Shown here: positions 5,315 to 5,347 of the stretch, one piece after another
How positions within the stretch are numbered: position 1 is the stretch's first letter
Layout of the letters: the number at the start of each line of letters is the position of its first letter
Source: Deltaproteobacteria bacterium
GTDB taxonomy: Bacteria; Desulfobacterota; GWC2-55-46; DRQE01
Length of the DNA: 5,347 nt
NCBI GenBank assembly: GCA_030636245.1
Contig: DAOVXI010000121.1
Span: 1-5,347, forward strand
Direction of reading: 5' to 3'
The notes under the pieces: generated by a model
Told to the model about the DNA's origin: nothing
What the model saw: the letters and a program-made list of their open reading frames with translations, nothing else
Databases searched by the model: none
Made by a program: the position numbers and the translations under genes

Positions 5315-5347
5315 CCTGCCGTCAAGACCAACATCTTTCTAATATTC

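Noticed and set aside
1..5347. tRNA, rRNA, CRISPR array or insertion sequence
   Set aside because: No cloverleaf, regular spaced repeats, transposase sequence or terminal inverted repeats were seen on either strand.

Overview
The window reads as a piece of an anaerobic or microaerophilic Gram-negative chromosome, most like Desulfobacterota/Desulfuromonadales-type bacteria or a related deep lineage such as Nitrospirota. This is inference from three things seen here: a Geobacter-like type IVa pilin under a sigma-54 promoter, a short selenoprotein B-type reductase, and moderate GC. No taxonomic search was possible. All genes I can support lie on the minus strand, so transcription runs from high to low coordinates.

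Reading in the direction of transcription: a TPR-repeat protein (4646-5314, start uncertain) is followed by about 200 bases of control region. This holds a long inverted repeat (4617-4641) and a close match to a sigma-54 promoter (4531-4547). Next come the type IV prepilin gene pilA (4068-4448) and its terminator. A separate sigma-70-type promoter (3947-3976) then drives a small stand-alone Rossmann-fold NAD(P)-binding protein (3500-3895), which also ends in a strong terminator.

A third promoter (3396-3424) starts a probable copper operon. Its first element is a previously unmarked 34-codon reading frame (3273-3377) that encodes the first third of a heavy-metal-associated (HMA, CxxC) domain and then breaks off. 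It is either a decayed copZ-like gene or a metal-binding leader peptide. Then comes a complete Cu+-exporting P1B-1 ATPase (809-3205) with a YHS domain and two short Cys-rich metal-binding modules in place of N-terminal HMA domains.

One base after the ATPase stop, a GTG codon starts a protein of the glycine/sarcosine/betaine/D-proline reductase selenoprotein B family. Its frame seems to end at a TGA (274-276). The same frame stays open to the window edge and continues in recognisable family sequence, and a 12-bp hairpin (241-270) follows the TGA just as a bacterial SECIS element should. I therefore read the TGA as selenocysteine in a U-G-L-C redox motif and annotate one gene over 1-807, cut by the window edge.

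The most interesting points are this masked selenoprotein with its SECIS, its tight coupling to a copper ATPase, and the HMA micro-ORF in the ATPase leader. The rest is good but ordinary gene content with readable promoters and terminators.
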